Positions 26,564-35,919 of a stretch of 64,000 bases of DNA are shown here, one piece after another (the first letter of the stretch is position 1; each line of letters starts with the position of its first letter). The position numbers and the translations under genes were made by a program. The DNA comes from Thermosipho sp. (in: thermotogales) (lineage in GTDB: Bacteria; Thermotogota; Thermotogae; Thermotogales; Fervidobacteriaceae), in the NCBI GenBank assembly GCA_017656345.1, contig JACDNZ010000009.1, forward strand, positions 1-64,000, given 5' to 3'. The notes below the pieces were generated by a model. The model was not told where the DNA came from, made no database searches, and worked only from the letters and a program-made list of their open reading frames with translations.

Positions 26564-27964
26564 TTGAGAAAAGTCTCAGAATATATCTTTAAAATCCCAA
26601 AAGAAAAATCAATGAAAGTGGACGCATATGTTTTTACCGACGAAAGTGGTTTAAAAGAAATCTCCGAAGCATTAAAACAACTCAAAAATGTTGCAACTCT
26701 TCCGGGGATTGTAAAGGCTGCTTATGCTATGCCAGATATACATTGGGGATATGGTTTTCCAATTGGCGGGGTTGCAGCCTTTGATGAAAATGAAGGAATA
26801 ATAAGTCCTGGTGGAGTTGGTTTTGATATTAACTGTGGGGTTAGACTTTTGAAAACCAATCTTTTGTTCAATGATATTATTGGCAAATTAGATAAACTCC
26901 TTCAAAAAATGTATGATACTGTCCCTGTGGGGGTGGGATCAGTTTCATCAAAAAAATTTAACAAAAAAGATTTCAAAAAAATTATTGAAAATGGTGTAAA
27001 AGCTCTTTTAGAAATGGGATTTGGTCTTCCAGAAGATTTAAATTATATTGAAGATAATGGAACTATAACCCCTGCAAGTATGAAAGATGTTTCAAACAAA
27101 GCATATGAAAGAGGGCGTGAAGAAGTTGGAACCCTCGGATCCGGAAACCATTTCATAGAAATTCAGAAAATTGATCAAATATATAATAGAAAAATTGCTG
27201 AGAAACTGGGAATTGTTGAAAACCAAATCGTTATCATGATTCATACAGGAAGCAGAGGTTTCGGACATCAAATAGCCACAGATTACATTCAATTAATGAG
27301 AGACAAATTTAAAAACCTCTCTCTCCCAGACAAACAATTAATTTACGCACCTTTTAAAAGTGAATTAGGTCAAAGATACTTCTCAGCTATGAATTGTGCA
27401 GCAAATTATGCCTTTTCAAACAGGCAGTTTATCACCTATTACATTAGAAAAGTCTTTAAAGAATTATTTAATGTTCCAGTTGAATTAATCTATGATGTAG
27501 CACATAATATAGCAAAACTCGAAAGTCATAATGTTGATGGAACCGTAAAAAAGATTGTCGTACATAGAAAAGGAGCTACTAGAGCTTTTGGACCTAGTAG
27601 GAGAGAAATCCCAGAAAAATACAAAGAAATTGGGCAACCTGTTATTATTCCAGGTGATATGGGAACAGCTTCCTATCTGCTTGTTGGAACTGATGAATCA
27701 GAAAATATTGCATTTTCTTCCACTGCTCACGGTGCAGGAAGAGTACTCGGGAGGCGTCAGGCATTAAAGACTCTAGAAATAAATAAAATCCTTTCAACTC
27801 TTCATAAAAAAGGTATAATAATCAAAAGTAAAAGCAAAAAAACTATTGTAGAAGAAGCTCCTGATGCATACAAAGATATTGATAGAGTAGTTAATATAGT
27901 TGACAAACTAAATCTTTCGAGAAAAATTGCAAGAATGATTCCTCTGGGGGTAATAAAGGGATAA
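26564..27964 (+). CDS. rtcB: RtcB RNA ligase
   Basis: About 466 residues. RtcB joins 2',3'-cyclic phosphate or 3'-phosphate ends to 5'-OH RNA ends using GTP and Mn2+. Visible motifs are MPDIHWGYGFPIGGVAAF, SPGGVGFDINCGVRLL (metal-binding Asp/Cys), GTLGSGNHFIEIQ, IMIHTGSRGFGHQ, and HNVDGTVKKIVVHRKGATRAF, with the guanylylated His in the C-terminal SSTAHGAGRVLGR. The start is TTG 26564, SD AGGGG, directly after the ATPase stop; the ATG at 26546 overlaps that gene without an SD. No archease gene lies beside it. Confidence 0.95.
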   Translation: MRKVSEYIFKIPKEKSMKVDAYVFTDESGLKEISEALKQLKNVATLPGIVKAAYAMPDIHWGYGFPIGGVAAFDENEGIISPGGVGFDINCGVRLLKTNLLFNDIIGKLDKLLQKMYDTVPVGVGSVSSKKFNKKDFKKIIENGVKALLEMGFGLPEDLNYIEDNGTITPASMKDVSNKAYERGREEVGTLGSGNHFIEIQKIDQIYNRKIAEKLGIVENQIVIMIHTGSRGFGHQIATDYIQLMRDKFKNLSLPDKQLIYAPFKSELGQRYFSAMNCAANYAFSNRQFITYYIRKVFKELFNVPVELIYDVAHNIAKLESHNVDGTVKKIVVHRKGATRAFGPSRREIPEKYKEIGQPVIIPGDMGTASYLLVGTDESENIAFSSTAHGAGRVLGRRQALKTLEINKILSTLHKKGIIIKSKSKKTIVEEAPDAYKDIDRVVNIVDKLNLSRKIARMIPLGVIKG

Positions 27965-29316
27965 TGGACAAAAATGAAAAGTTTTTAATCTTAGAGGGTG
28001 TTTTTGCTAATTTCTATTTTATTTTAACTCAAGGAGTTATTTTTACTTCTATTGCTCTATTTTTTGGTTTTAACGAAATTCTTCTTGGTATTACTGCTTC
28101 TTTTCCAATGGTTTTTCAATTATTTCAATTAATTTCCCCTATAGTTATTGAAAAATTCAAATTTAGAAAAAAACTTTTAATGATTTTCAATTCTTTCAAA
28201 CTCTCATGGATTATTGTTTTGTTTGCGCTATTATCAGGTAAAACCTCTCCTATGGTTCTTGTTATAGCCCTAGGAATTTCACAAGCTTTTTCTACTCTAG
28301 CTGGAAACACCTGGTCATCACTGGTTTCAGATGTAATAAAACCAGAAAAAAGAGGTAAATACTTTGGTTATAGAAGTATGATAATTTCCTTCTCTACTTT
28401 GATAGCTTTTTATCTCTTTTCTTATATTATTGATAACAATCCCGCCCCGTTAAATTATATTTATGTAATATCAATCACATTAATTGCTACATTTTTAGGT
28501 ATTATCTCATTAACACCTGTTGATGATCCACCACTAAAAACCATTGGTACGTTAAATGAACTTAAAGGTGTTTTTTCCGAAAAAAATTTTATAAAGCTTT
28601 CCTTTGCAAACATGTATTGGAATTTTATCTTGCTTTTAACTGCTCCGTTTTTTTCCTATCATCAGCTTAAAAACCTCCATATACCTTTAACATACATCAG
28701 TTATGCAATCATTGGTATGACACTAATATCGATGTTGTTTTATTTCGTTTGGGGAAGATTAAGCGATAAATTCGGTAATAAAACTATCATGATTCTAGGA
28801 ATTATATTTGTATCTCTTACTCCATTTTTCTGGATCTTAATGAACGAACAACACTGGCCATATGGGCTCGTTTTTGATGCTGTCATTTCAGGAATCGGCT
28901 GGGCAGCAATAAATTTATCACTTTTGATTTTTCCAATGGAAGCCGCAAAAAGGATTTCTCCTATGTACTTTGCAGTGTTTGGATTTTTCGGTGGAATCGG
29001 AGGATTAATCGGTTCTCTCACCGGGGGTTATATTGCTACTTACTTTAATAAATTTGATTTCTACATCGGCAATTACCATATATTCGGCTTACAACTTTTC
29101 TTCATACTTGAAGGTTTTTTGCGGCTACTTGCTATTCCTCTATTTGCAAAAGTTAAAACTCAGAAATACGTTTCCCCAACCGTATTTGTATTCAATATTC
29201 TAAATATCATTGCAAGAAGACCTACTCAAAGAATTTATGAAAATGCAAAACTTGGTAACGCATATGTACTCAAAAAAATTCCTTTAAAAAGTAAAAGAAT
29301 AAAAAGATGGTGGTGA
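27964..29316 (+). CDS. MFS transporter
   Basis: 450 residues with about 12 hydrophobic helices. The loop between helices 2 and 3 carries EKFKFRKKLLM and that between 8 and 9 GRLSDKFGNKTIMILG, both MFS-like. Substrate unknown. The ATG shares its A with the rtcB stop (TAATG), so it is coupled to rtcB and presumably part of the same transcript. The C-terminal 40 residues form a basic cytoplasmic tail. Confidence 0.85.
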   Translation: MDKNEKFLILEGVFANFYFILTQGVIFTSIALFFGFNEILLGITASFPMVFQLFQLISPIVIEKFKFRKKLLMIFNSFKLSWIIVLFALLSGKTSPMVLVIALGISQAFSTLAGNTWSSLVSDVIKPEKRGKYFGYRSMIISFSTLIAFYLFSYIIDNNPAPLNYIYVISITLIATFLGIISLTPVDDPPLKTIGTLNELKGVFSEKNFIKLSFANMYWNFILLLTAPFFSYHQLKNLHIPLTYISYAIIGMTLISMLFYFVWGRLSDKFGNKTIMILGIIFVSLTPFFWILMNEQHWPYGLVFDAVISGIGWAAINLSLLIFPMEAAKRISPMYFAVFGFFGGIGGLIGSLTGGYIATYFNKFDFYIGNYHIFGLQLFFILEGFLRLLAIPLFAKVKTQKYVSPTVFVFNILNIIARRPTQRIYENAKLGNAYVLKKIPLKSKRIKRWW

Positions 29317-29326
29317 AAAATAAAAT

Positions 29327-29368
29327 AAAATTATCCCCCCGAAGCATTCACTCAGGAGGATAATTTTT
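29327..29368 (+). terminator. Terminator after MFS gene
   Basis: AAAATTATCC (29327-29336) pairs with GGATAATTTT (29358-29367), ending in a T run. Because of the symmetric A and T runs it may also work for the minus-strand gene at 29394-29690. Confidence 0.75.
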
Positions 29369-29393
29369 TAAAAAGATTTATCAAATTAAATTT

Positions 29394-29690
29394 CTATTTA
29401 GAAGATTTTCCAAACAACTGTTTTAATTCTTCTATAAACAATTTATGATTTAAAATAAAATGAAGTATTACAAGACCAATCATAATATAACCGGACAAAT
29501 TGTGCATTTTTATCCATACTGGTGCTGGTTTAACATTTGACACAGTAAATCTCTGAAGAACTATTCCACTTATTCCAACAATCACAAATGAAATTAAAAG
29601 TAATAAGGAGATAAACCCTTTCAACTTCATAATTGGTTTAGGAATTGAAATAGTAAATCTTTCACCTTTTAACTTTGGTTGATTATTCAT
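29394..29690 (-). CDS. Small DUF4405-like membrane protein
   Basis: 98 residues. Two hydrophobic helices (about 26-46 and 66-86) and histidines in MHNLSGYIMIGLVILHFILNH, spaced as in cytochrome b561-like and DUF4405 proteins that may ligate heme. Heme binding is inference. Strong SD AAAAGGAGGGG. It follows the glpX terminator, so it has its own promoter; a TGTAAAAT -10-like element lies about 40 bases upstream of the ATG. Confidence 0.65.
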   Translation of the reverse strand: MNNQPKLKGERFTISIPKPIMKLKGFISLLLLISFVIVGISGIVLQRFTVSNVKPAPVWIKMHNLSGYIMIGLVILHFILNHKLFIEELKQLFGKSSK

Positions 29691-29800
29691 ATAAAACCCC
29701 TCCTTTTGTTTAAATTGTTCATCAAATGTTATATTTTACACTATTTATTTTATTTTTTCAGTAATAAATATTACGTTATTTTTTATTTTCAACATTTAAC

Positions 29801-29833
29801 AAAAAAGTCCCCGATATTCATTTCTCGGGGACT
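29801..29833 (-). terminator. Terminator after glpX
   Basis: On the minus strand AGTCCCCGA (29833-29825) pairs with TCGGGGACT (29814-29806), followed by TTTTTT (29806-29801). It ends the glpX transcript. Confidence 0.88.
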
Positions 29834-29862
29834 CTTATACGAGATTTATATCTAAATTAAAG

Positions 29863-30882
29863 CTAATCCTTCATCTTTTTTCCATTTAGAAACCTTACTT
29901 CTCCTTCGCTTTTCAATGGTATTGTTTTAAATTTTAAATTATGATGTGAAATTATTCTTCGCAGTGTTTTTGTTTTTGACCTCATAACAATTGACTCAGT
30001 TATAGCTATGTTTTTGGAATACTTTACTCCTTTCAAAAGTTCACCATCAGTAACACCTGTTGCAGCAAAAATTACATTATCACTTTTAATTAAATCATCT
30101 GTTCGATATACTTTATCTACATCAAAACCTTTTTCTACAATTGCATTTCGCTCTTTTTCATCAATAGGCCATAATTTTATCTGAATTTCTCCACCAAGAG
30201 ATTTTAATGCTGCCGCCGCAAGTATTGCTTCTGGTGAACCACCAATTCCTATGTAAATATTTACATAACTTTCTGGAAGTGCCGTTGCAATTGCTGCCGC
30301 TATATCTCCATCACTTATTAACTTTATTCTTGCACCAACTCTTCGAACCTCTTCTATAATTTCTCTATGTCTATCCCTGTTTAATATAACCACAGTAAGC
30401 TCAGAAATATCGATATTTAAAATAGCAGCAGCTACGCGCAAATTTTCTCTAATAGAAGCATTGATATCCAACTTTCCGGCAAGTTCAGGACCTACGGCAA
30501 GTTTATAAGAATAAAAAGTAGGTAAATATTCTATGGCACCTCTATCGGTTGCCGCAATGACACTAATTGCATTTGGAAGACCATATGCTACAAGGCGTGT
30601 ACCGTCAATTGGATCAACGGCTATATCAAGTTCCGGAGTACCTTCTTCCCAGTTTCCTACTTTTTCACCAATATAAAGCATTGGAGCCTTGTCTTTTTCC
30701 CCCTCACCTATAATCACAGCACCCTGCATATCTATATAATCCAGCATACCTCTCATAGCATCACTTGCCTCTTTATCAACTAACTCTTTGTCCCCTCTAC
30801 CTAAGTGCCTGCTCGCCATTAAAGCGGCTGCTTCAGTAACCCTAACCAATTCCAATGTTATTTCTTTCGGTACTTTTCCCAC
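29863..30882 (-). CDS. glpX: Fructose-1,6-bisphosphatase class II (GlpX)
   Basis: 339 residues. GlpX motifs: ASRHLGRGDKELVDKEASDAMRGML, VIIGEGEKDKAPMLYIGE, the metal-site DIAVDPIDGTRLVAYG, and IGIGGSPEAILAAAALKSLGGE. It dephosphorylates fructose-1,6-bisphosphate in gluconeogenesis. The start is GTG at 30882 with SD GGGGGGTGA; the TTG at 30897 is within the SD. Monocistronic, flanked by its own promoter and terminator. Confidence 0.96.
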   Translation of the reverse strand: MGKVPKEITLELVRVTEAAALMASRHLGRGDKELVDKEASDAMRGMLDYIDMQGAVIIGEGEKDKAPMLYIGEKVGNWEEGTPELDIAVDPIDGTRLVAYGLPNAISVIAATDRGAIEYLPTFYSYKLAVGPELAGKLDINASIRENLRVAAAILNIDISELTVVILNRDRHREIIEEVRRVGARIKLISDGDIAAAIATALPESYVNIYIGIGGSPEAILAAAALKSLGGEIQIKLWPIDEKERNAIVEKGFDVDKVYRTDDLIKSDNVIFAATGVTDGELLKGVKYSKNIAITESIVMRSKTKTLRRIISHHNLKFKTIPLKSEGEVRFLNGKKMKD

Positions 30883-30919
30883 AATGTCACCCCCCAATTA
30901 AACTACAAACTACGTTAAA

Positions 30920-30947
30920 ATTATAATATTCTGTAACAAAAAAGCAA
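30920..30947 (-). promoter_or_regulatory. Promoter for glpX
   Basis: On the minus strand TTGCTT (30947-30942), a 16-base spacer, and TATAAT (30925-30920). It is 38 bases upstream of the GTG start. Confidence 0.65.
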
Positions 30948-30999
30948 AGTTCTATAAACGTTATTTAAATTTAACCATTTACAAAAAACGAATGAATTT

Positions 31000-31692
31000 T
31001 CACTCTCCTAAAATTAAGCTTACTTTTTCTTTAGGTAATTCTTTCCATTCGCCGGGTGAAAGTTTTAAATCTTCAAGTTTTAACTTACCAATTCTGATTC
31101 TTTTAATTCTTTTATATCTCAATCCCATTATCTTTGTAATCAACTTTATTTCATGGTATTTTCCTTCGGTAATAACAATCGAAATAAGCCCTTCTCTTAT
31201 TTCAGTTACCTTGGCTGAAGCAAACTTTGTGCCATTATTTAAAACTATTCCTCTTTCAGCCATTTCAATCATTTCTCTCGTTAATTTGCCATCAACTTCA
31301 ACCAAATATTCTTTTTCAATCTTTTTTCTTGGAGATATTACCTTATGTGTAAACTCTCCATCATTTGTAATTATCAAAAGTCCTTCCACATCTTTATCAA
31401 GTCTTCCTGCAATATGAAGTTTATCAACATAAGGGTGGTCAATAAACTCAAATATATTCCTCTCATATTCAGATTTACTTGATGTATACCCAGAAGGTTT
31501 GTATAATGCAATGTATACATTATGATATGGTTCCACTTCCTCGTTGTCAAAAAATACCCTTTCGTTTTTTACTTCATATGCCGGATCTTTTATTACTTGT
31601 GTCCCAATTTTTACTCTTCCCTCTTTAATTATTTTTTTTACAAATTTTCTGCTTCCTATTCCTGCATTCGAAAGAAACTTATCCAAGCGCAT
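31000..31692 (-). CDS. RsuA/RluB-family pseudouridine synthase
   Basis: 230 residues. S4 domain at the N-terminus (RLDKFLSNAGIGSRKFVKKI), then the synthase domain with YKPSGYTSSKSE, the catalytic Asp in AGRLDKDVEGLLIITNDG, and KEYLVEVDGKL. The family acts on 16S (RsuA) or 23S (RluB/E/F) rRNA; the target cannot be settled from sequence. The start overlaps the folP stop by 14 bases. Confidence 0.9.
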   Translation of the reverse strand: MRLDKFLSNAGIGSRKFVKKIIKEGRVKIGTQVIKDPAYEVKNERVFFDNEEVEPYHNVYIALYKPSGYTSSKSEYERNIFEFIDHPYVDKLHIAGRLDKDVEGLLIITNDGEFTHKVISPRKKIEKEYLVEVDGKLTREMIEMAERGIVLNNGTKFASAKVTEIREGLISIVITEGKYHEIKLITKIMGLRYKRIKRIRIGKLKLEDLKLSPGEWKELPKEKVSLILGE

Positions 31693-32509
31693 TCTTTATC
31701 GCCTCTGCAACTTTTGCTGCTCTATAATTTTCCTTTACATCATGAACCCTAATAATATCTACTCCCTTCATCACTCCAATTGCTGTTATTGCCAAAGTCC
31801 CTTCTAGCCTTTCTTCCACTGGTAAATCTAAAATCATACCAATCATTGATTTTCTACTTGCTCCAATAAGCAACGGATATCCGAGCTTCTTAAATGTTTC
31901 AAGATTTTTTAAAATAAGTAAGTTATCTACTAATCTTTTGCCAAAACCAATTCCAGGATCTACTATAATCTTTTCAACTCCATGTCTCTTTGCAAAATTG
32001 ATCCTTTCTTCAAGAAATTCATATATTTCTGAAACAGGGTCATCATAATAAGGATTTTCTTGCATGTTTTTTGGGGTTCCTTTCATATGCATTAATATTA
32101 CAGGACAATCAAACTCTTTAGCAACATTAACCATGTTTCCATCAAATCTGAAAGCACTTATATCATTTATTATATCTGCTCCTACTTTCAAGCTTTCATA
32201 TGCTACTTTAGATTTATACGTATCAACTGAAACAATTACATCAAATTCCTTTTTTATTGCCTCGATAGCCGGAACCACTCTATTAAGCTCTTCATCAAGT
32301 TGTACTTCATCAGCACCTGGTCTTGTACTTTCACCACCAACATCAATAATTTCTGCACCGTCTTTAATCATTCTTGCTACTGTATCGATTAATTTTTCTT
32401 TGTCAATTCTGCTACCCGGATAAAAAGAATCAGGTGTAACATTAACGATTCCCATAATATATACATGATCAAAGGATATTTTTTTATTATTCTTTAATTT
32501 ATATTCCAT
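31679..32509 (-). CDS. folP: Dihydropteroate synthase
   Basis: 276 residues. Motifs: MGIVNVTPDSFYPGSR, IIDVGGESTRPGADEV, VSVDTYKSKVA, INDISAF, VILMHMKGTP, and IVDPGIGFGK, with the substrate-binding IGASRKSMIG. It condenses dihydropterin pyrophosphate with p-aminobenzoate in folate synthesis. ATG 32509 has SD GAGGGAGGG. Other folate genes are not nearby. Confidence 0.96.
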   Translation of the reverse strand: MEYKLKNNKKISFDHVYIMGIVNVTPDSFYPGSRIDKEKLIDTVARMIKDGAEIIDVGGESTRPGADEVQLDEELNRVVPAIEAIKKEFDVIVSVDTYKSKVAYESLKVGADIINDISAFRFDGNMVNVAKEFDCPVILMHMKGTPKNMQENPYYDDPVSEIYEFLEERINFAKRHGVEKIIVDPGIGFGKRLVDNLLILKNLETFKKLGYPLLIGASRKSMIGMILDLPVEERLEGTLAITAIGVMKGVDIIRVHDVKENYRAAKVAEAIKNALG

Positions 32510-32546
32510 CAAAATCCCTCCCTCAATTTCATTTTATCATATAGTT

Positions 32547-32574
32547 TTGAAATGAAAAGTTAATCATGTATAAT
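32547..32574 (+). promoter_or_regulatory. Promoter for gntP-like gene
   Basis: TTGAAA (32547-32552), a 16-base spacer, TATAAT (32569-32574). The 69-base leader holds AGTATAATATACAATATT and a TCATACTT just before the SD, loosely dyad-like and possibly an operator. Confidence 0.65.
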
Positions 32575-32643
32575 TTTATATGTACTCCGAAAAGTATAAT
32601 ATACAATATTCCGCAACATATCATACTTCAAGGAGGTGGGGGA

Positions 32644-33987
32644 ATGACAGTTTGGCTTGTAGTATTGCTTCTTTTAACTATTTTGTTTATAGTTATTTCC
32701 ACAGTAAAGTGGAGACTCCATCCATTCCTAGCACTTATATTTGCTGCTTTCTTGTTCGGGATCCTTTCGGGTATGAACTTTAAAGATATCATGTCTTCCA
32801 TTACTGCTGGATTTGGTGGTACACTAAGTTCCATAGGTATTGTAATCGTTGCAGGAACCATTATAGGTGTTTTTCTGGAAAGATCAGGCGGAGCTTACAC
32901 CATGGCTGAATCAATTTTAAAATTAACCGGAAGAAAAAATGTGCCTCTAGCTATGGGAATCATTGGATACATTGTCTCCATTCCGGTATTCTGTGACTCA
33001 GGATTCGTAATTCTTTCGCCTTTAAACAAAGCTTTAAGTAAACGGGCAAAGATTTCTTTAGCAGTGAGTGCTATTTCCTTAAGTCTTGGTTTATACGCAA
33101 CACACACAATGGTTCCACCAACTCCTGGACCAGTTGCTGCTGCAGGTATTTTAAATGCAGATCTTGGTATAGTAATAATCTGGGGTTTAATTGTTTCCAT
33201 TCCTTCCTTGATCGTCGGATGGCTTTTTGCTTTGAAAATGGGATCAAAAATACAAATTGACCCCGAACCAGAAATGACAGAAAAAGAAATCGCAGAAAAA
33301 ATGAAAGACGCTCCCAGTTCTAAAAAAGCATTTTTACCAATTATTATTCCAATCATATTAATCGTTTTAAAATCTATTTCAGATTTCCCAACAAAACCTT
33401 TTGGAGATGGTGGATTAAGAAGCTTCTTAGGATTTATTGGACATCCTGTAACCGCTTTAATCATAGGTATCTTGATTGCAATGTTTTTACCAAAGAAGCT
33501 TGAAAAGAAAATGCTTTCAGTTGATGGCTGGGTAGGAAAGGCCGTTCTTAATGCCGGTGTAATCATCTTAATAACTGGTGCTGGTGGTGCTTTTGGAAAA
33601 GTACTCCAAAACTCCGGAATCGCAAGTGTACTTGGGGAATCTCTTTCAAAAACTAATCTTGGAATATGGTTACCATTCTTAATTGCAGCAGCAATAAAAA
33701 CTGCACAAGGATCATCAACTGTTGCAATCATTACTACCGCATCCTTAATGGCTCCACTTATGGCTCCTCTAGGATTTACCGCACCAATTGCAAAAGCTTT
33801 GGTAGTTGTTGCAATCGGAGCAGGTTCTATGGTTGTTTCACACGCTAACGATAGCTACTTCTGGGTTGTCACACAATTTTCAAAAATGGATGTTAAAACC
33901 GGTTATAAATTGCAAACACTTGGAACTTTTGTTGAAGGAGTGACTGCCGCTATAATTGTTTGGCTCATAAGTATTCCTTTGATATAA
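32644..33987 (+). CDS. GntP-family organic acid permease
   Basis: 447 residues, about 12 hydrophobic helices. GntP features: RLHPFLALIFAAFLFG, IPVFCDSGFVILSPLNK, THTMVPPTPGPVAAAG, and in the C-terminal half ITGAGGAFGKVLQNSG, KTAQGSSTVAIITTASL, and SHANDSYFWVVTQFS. The family carries gluconate, glycerate or related acids with protons. No sugar-acid kinase is adjacent, so the substrate is open. The ATG at 32644 follows SD AAGGAGGTGGGGG. Confidence 0.92.
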   Translation: MTVWLVVLLLLTILFIVISTVKWRLHPFLALIFAAFLFGILSGMNFKDIMSSITAGFGGTLSSIGIVIVAGTIIGVFLERSGGAYTMAESILKLTGRKNVPLAMGIIGYIVSIPVFCDSGFVILSPLNKALSKRAKISLAVSAISLSLGLYATHTMVPPTPGPVAAAGILNADLGIVIIWGLIVSIPSLIVGWLFALKMGSKIQIDPEPEMTEKEIAEKMKDAPSSKKAFLPIIIPIILIVLKSISDFPTKPFGDGGLRSFLGFIGHPVTALIIGILIAMFLPKKLEKKMLSVDGWVGKAVLNAGVIILITGAGGAFGKVLQNSGIASVLGESLSKTNLGIWLPFLIAAAIKTAQGSSTVAIITTASLMAPLMAPLGFTAPIAKALVVVAIGAGSMVVSHANDSYFWVVTQFSKMDVKTGYKLQTLGTFVEGVTAAIIVWLISIPLI

Positions 33988-34011
33988 AAAGGATTCAATA
34001 ATTTATCCTTG

Positions 34012-34037
34012 GCCCCTGATTCTTTCAGGGGCTTTTT
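34012..34037 (+). terminator. Terminator after gntP-like gene
   Basis: GCCCCTGA (34012-34019) pairs with TCAGGGGC (34025-34032), then TTTTT and a second T run. The 290 bases from here to the next promoter are AT-rich and show no gene, repeat or RNA that I can support. Confidence 0.92.
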
Positions 34038-34324
34038 CTTTTTTCAACAACTTTAAATTCAATTTGTAGTTCTCAAAATTAAAATCTCTTTAAATCAAAA
34101 ATAGTCCATACTTTAAATTGTCCTAAAATCAATGCTATTATCCTCTTTTATTTATTTTATGCTTCATTTATCACCCAAAAAATTAATTACAATTTCTTGC
34201 TTTAAAATTGTTTAAGAACTAATGTTAACAAATTCTTACAGTTTTTACCAAAAGTAATTCAAAAAAACTATTTTATTACCAATATTTATCTATCATTAAA
34301 TTTTATATCGAAAAACCCCCGGAA

Positions 34325-34361
34325 TGTTAACTTGCAATTAACATTGTTTATTTGTTATAAT
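34325..34361 (+). promoter_or_regulatory. Promoter with overlapping palindrome, NSS operon
   Basis: TTGCAA (34332-34337) and an extended -10, TGT plus TATAAT (34356-34361), lie 18 bases apart. A perfect inverted repeat, TGTTAA (34325-34330) and TTAACA (34338-34343), brackets the -35 box and is a candidate operator. Confidence 0.6.
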
Positions 34362-34400
34362 TTTTCCAAGTTTTGCAATCTTTTTAAAGGAGGGAGTTAC

Positions 34401-35918
34401 ATGGCTAGAGAAAAATGGACATCTCGATGGGCTTTTGTTCTTGCAGCTATAGGGTCCGCTGCAGGTCTTGGTAATGCTTGGAGATTCCCTTACATGGCAT
34501 ATTCTAATGGAGGTGGAGCGTTTTATGTTCCTTACTTCGTAGCACTATTCCTTGCTGGAATACCTCTACTAATGGCTGAATTTGCTATAGGACAAGGACT
34601 TCAAAGCAGTGCTCCAAAATCTCTTGGAAAAATCAGAAAAGGTGCAGAATTTGTTGGTTGGTGGGCAGTTATAACAGGAGCTTTAATTACTTTTTACTAT
34701 AATGTAATAATGGGATACATTTTTAACTATTTGTATTATTCCTTTGGGGTTGCCTGGAAAGAAGATACTTCTAACTTCTTTTTCAATAAATTTTTACAAA
34801 TTTCAAGTGGTCCTGGTGAATTGGGTGGATTAAGATGGCCAATAGTAATTGGTCTTGCATTAACCTGGCTCTGGATTTATTTCATTTTAAGGAAAGGAAC
34901 ACAATCGGTTGGTAAAACTGTTATCTGGACAGTACCTCTTCCTGTTATACTTCTTTTGGTTCTTGGAATTAGAGGTATAACACTCGAGGGAGCTTCTCAA
35001 GGGCTAAATTACCTTTTTGAACCAAACTTCGCAAAACTTGCACAACCAAGTGTCTGGGCAAATGCATTTGGACAAATTTTCTTCTCCTTAAGTCTTGCGT
35101 TTGGAATTATGATTGCATATGGTAGTTATAACAATAAAAAAAGTGATATCGCAAATAATACTATAATTACCGCTCTGGCTAACTCCGCTACTTCTTATCT
35201 TGCTGGTATTGCTGTTTTCTCGGTTCTTGGTTACATGGCATTCCAAATAAATTCACCTGTTAGCGAGGTAGCAAAAGGTGGAATCGGACTTGCTTTTGTT
35301 GTTTACCCAAAAGCAATTTCATTGTTCCCAGGTGGAGTATTTATTCAATCTATTATAGGAATTGCTTTCTTTGTAATGTTACTAACACTTGGTATTGATT
35401 CTGCATTCTCGCTTGTTGAAGCTGTTGAAGCCGCTAATGAAGACAAATTTAAAGTAAATAAAAAAGCATTTTTAACTGGTTTTTCAATATTTGGATTCAT
35501 TTGTGGCCTTTTATTTGCAACACAAGGCGGCCTTTACTGGCTTGATATTGTTGATCACTTCCTCGGAATTTATGCTCTTTTAATTGTTGGAATTCTTGAA
35601 GCAATAGTAATTGGATGGGTGCTTGGAGCAGAAAACTTGAGGGAATATATAAACTCTGTTTCTGAAATCAAGGTAGGAAAATGGTTCAACTTCTCCCTTA
35701 AATTCATTATTCCAATAGTTTTAATGTTTATTTTAATTACAAATCTAATTGATGAGATTAAAAATCCTTATGAAGGATATCCAATATGGGCGCTTTTAAT
35801 TGGTGCCTCCTTATTGGTTATTACACCAATTGTCGCTATAGTACTTTCAAAAATTCCTTCAAAAGATAAAAATTACTATAAAAGGGTAGAAAAAATTACT
35901 GTTGAAGGAGGCGAATAA
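34401..35918 (+). CDS. Neurotransmitter:sodium symporter (NSS) family transporter
   Basis: 505 residues, 12 hydrophobic helices. The N-terminus WTSRWAFVLAAIGSAAGLGNAWRFPYMAYSNGGGAF is the NSS helix-1 signature with the Na+/substrate residues GSAAGLGNAWRFP; GIDSAFSLVEAVEAA is the second conserved region (helix 8). Bacterial members carry amino acids (LeuT, TnaT, MhsT, MetP). SD AAAGGAGGGAG fixes the ATG at 34401. A 32-residue MetS-like subunit begins two bases after the stop, which favours a methionine/alanine-type importer. Confidence 0.93.
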   Translation: MAREKWTSRWAFVLAAIGSAAGLGNAWRFPYMAYSNGGGAFYVPYFVALFLAGIPLLMAEFAIGQGLQSSAPKSLGKIRKGAEFVGWWAVITGALITFYYNVIMGYIFNYLYYSFGVAWKEDTSNFFFNKFLQISSGPGELGGLRWPIVIGLALTWLWIYFILRKGTQSVGKTVIWTVPLPVILLLVLGIRGITLEGASQGLNYLFEPNFAKLAQPSVWANAFGQIFFSLSLAFGIMIAYGSYNNKKSDIANNTIITALANSATSYLAGIAVFSVLGYMAFQINSPVSEVAKGGIGLAFVVYPKAISLFPGGVFIQSIIGIAFFVMLLTLGIDSAFSLVEAVEAANEDKFKVNKKAFLTGFSIFGFICGLLFATQGGLYWLDIVDHFLGIYALLIVGILEAIVIGWVLGAENLREYINSVSEIKVGKWFNFSLKFIIPIVLMFILITNLIDEIKNPYEGYPIWALLIGASLLVITPIVAIVLSKIPSKDKNYYKRVEKITVEGGE

Positions 35919-35919
35919 T

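Noticed and set aside
30992-31417. 141-codon plus-strand open frame
   Set aside because: Shadow of the rsuA-like gene on the other strand; no SD.
32895-33731. 278-codon minus-strand open frame
   Set aside because: Antisense to the GntP permease gene; no SD, no family features, Ile/Pro-rich shadow sequence.
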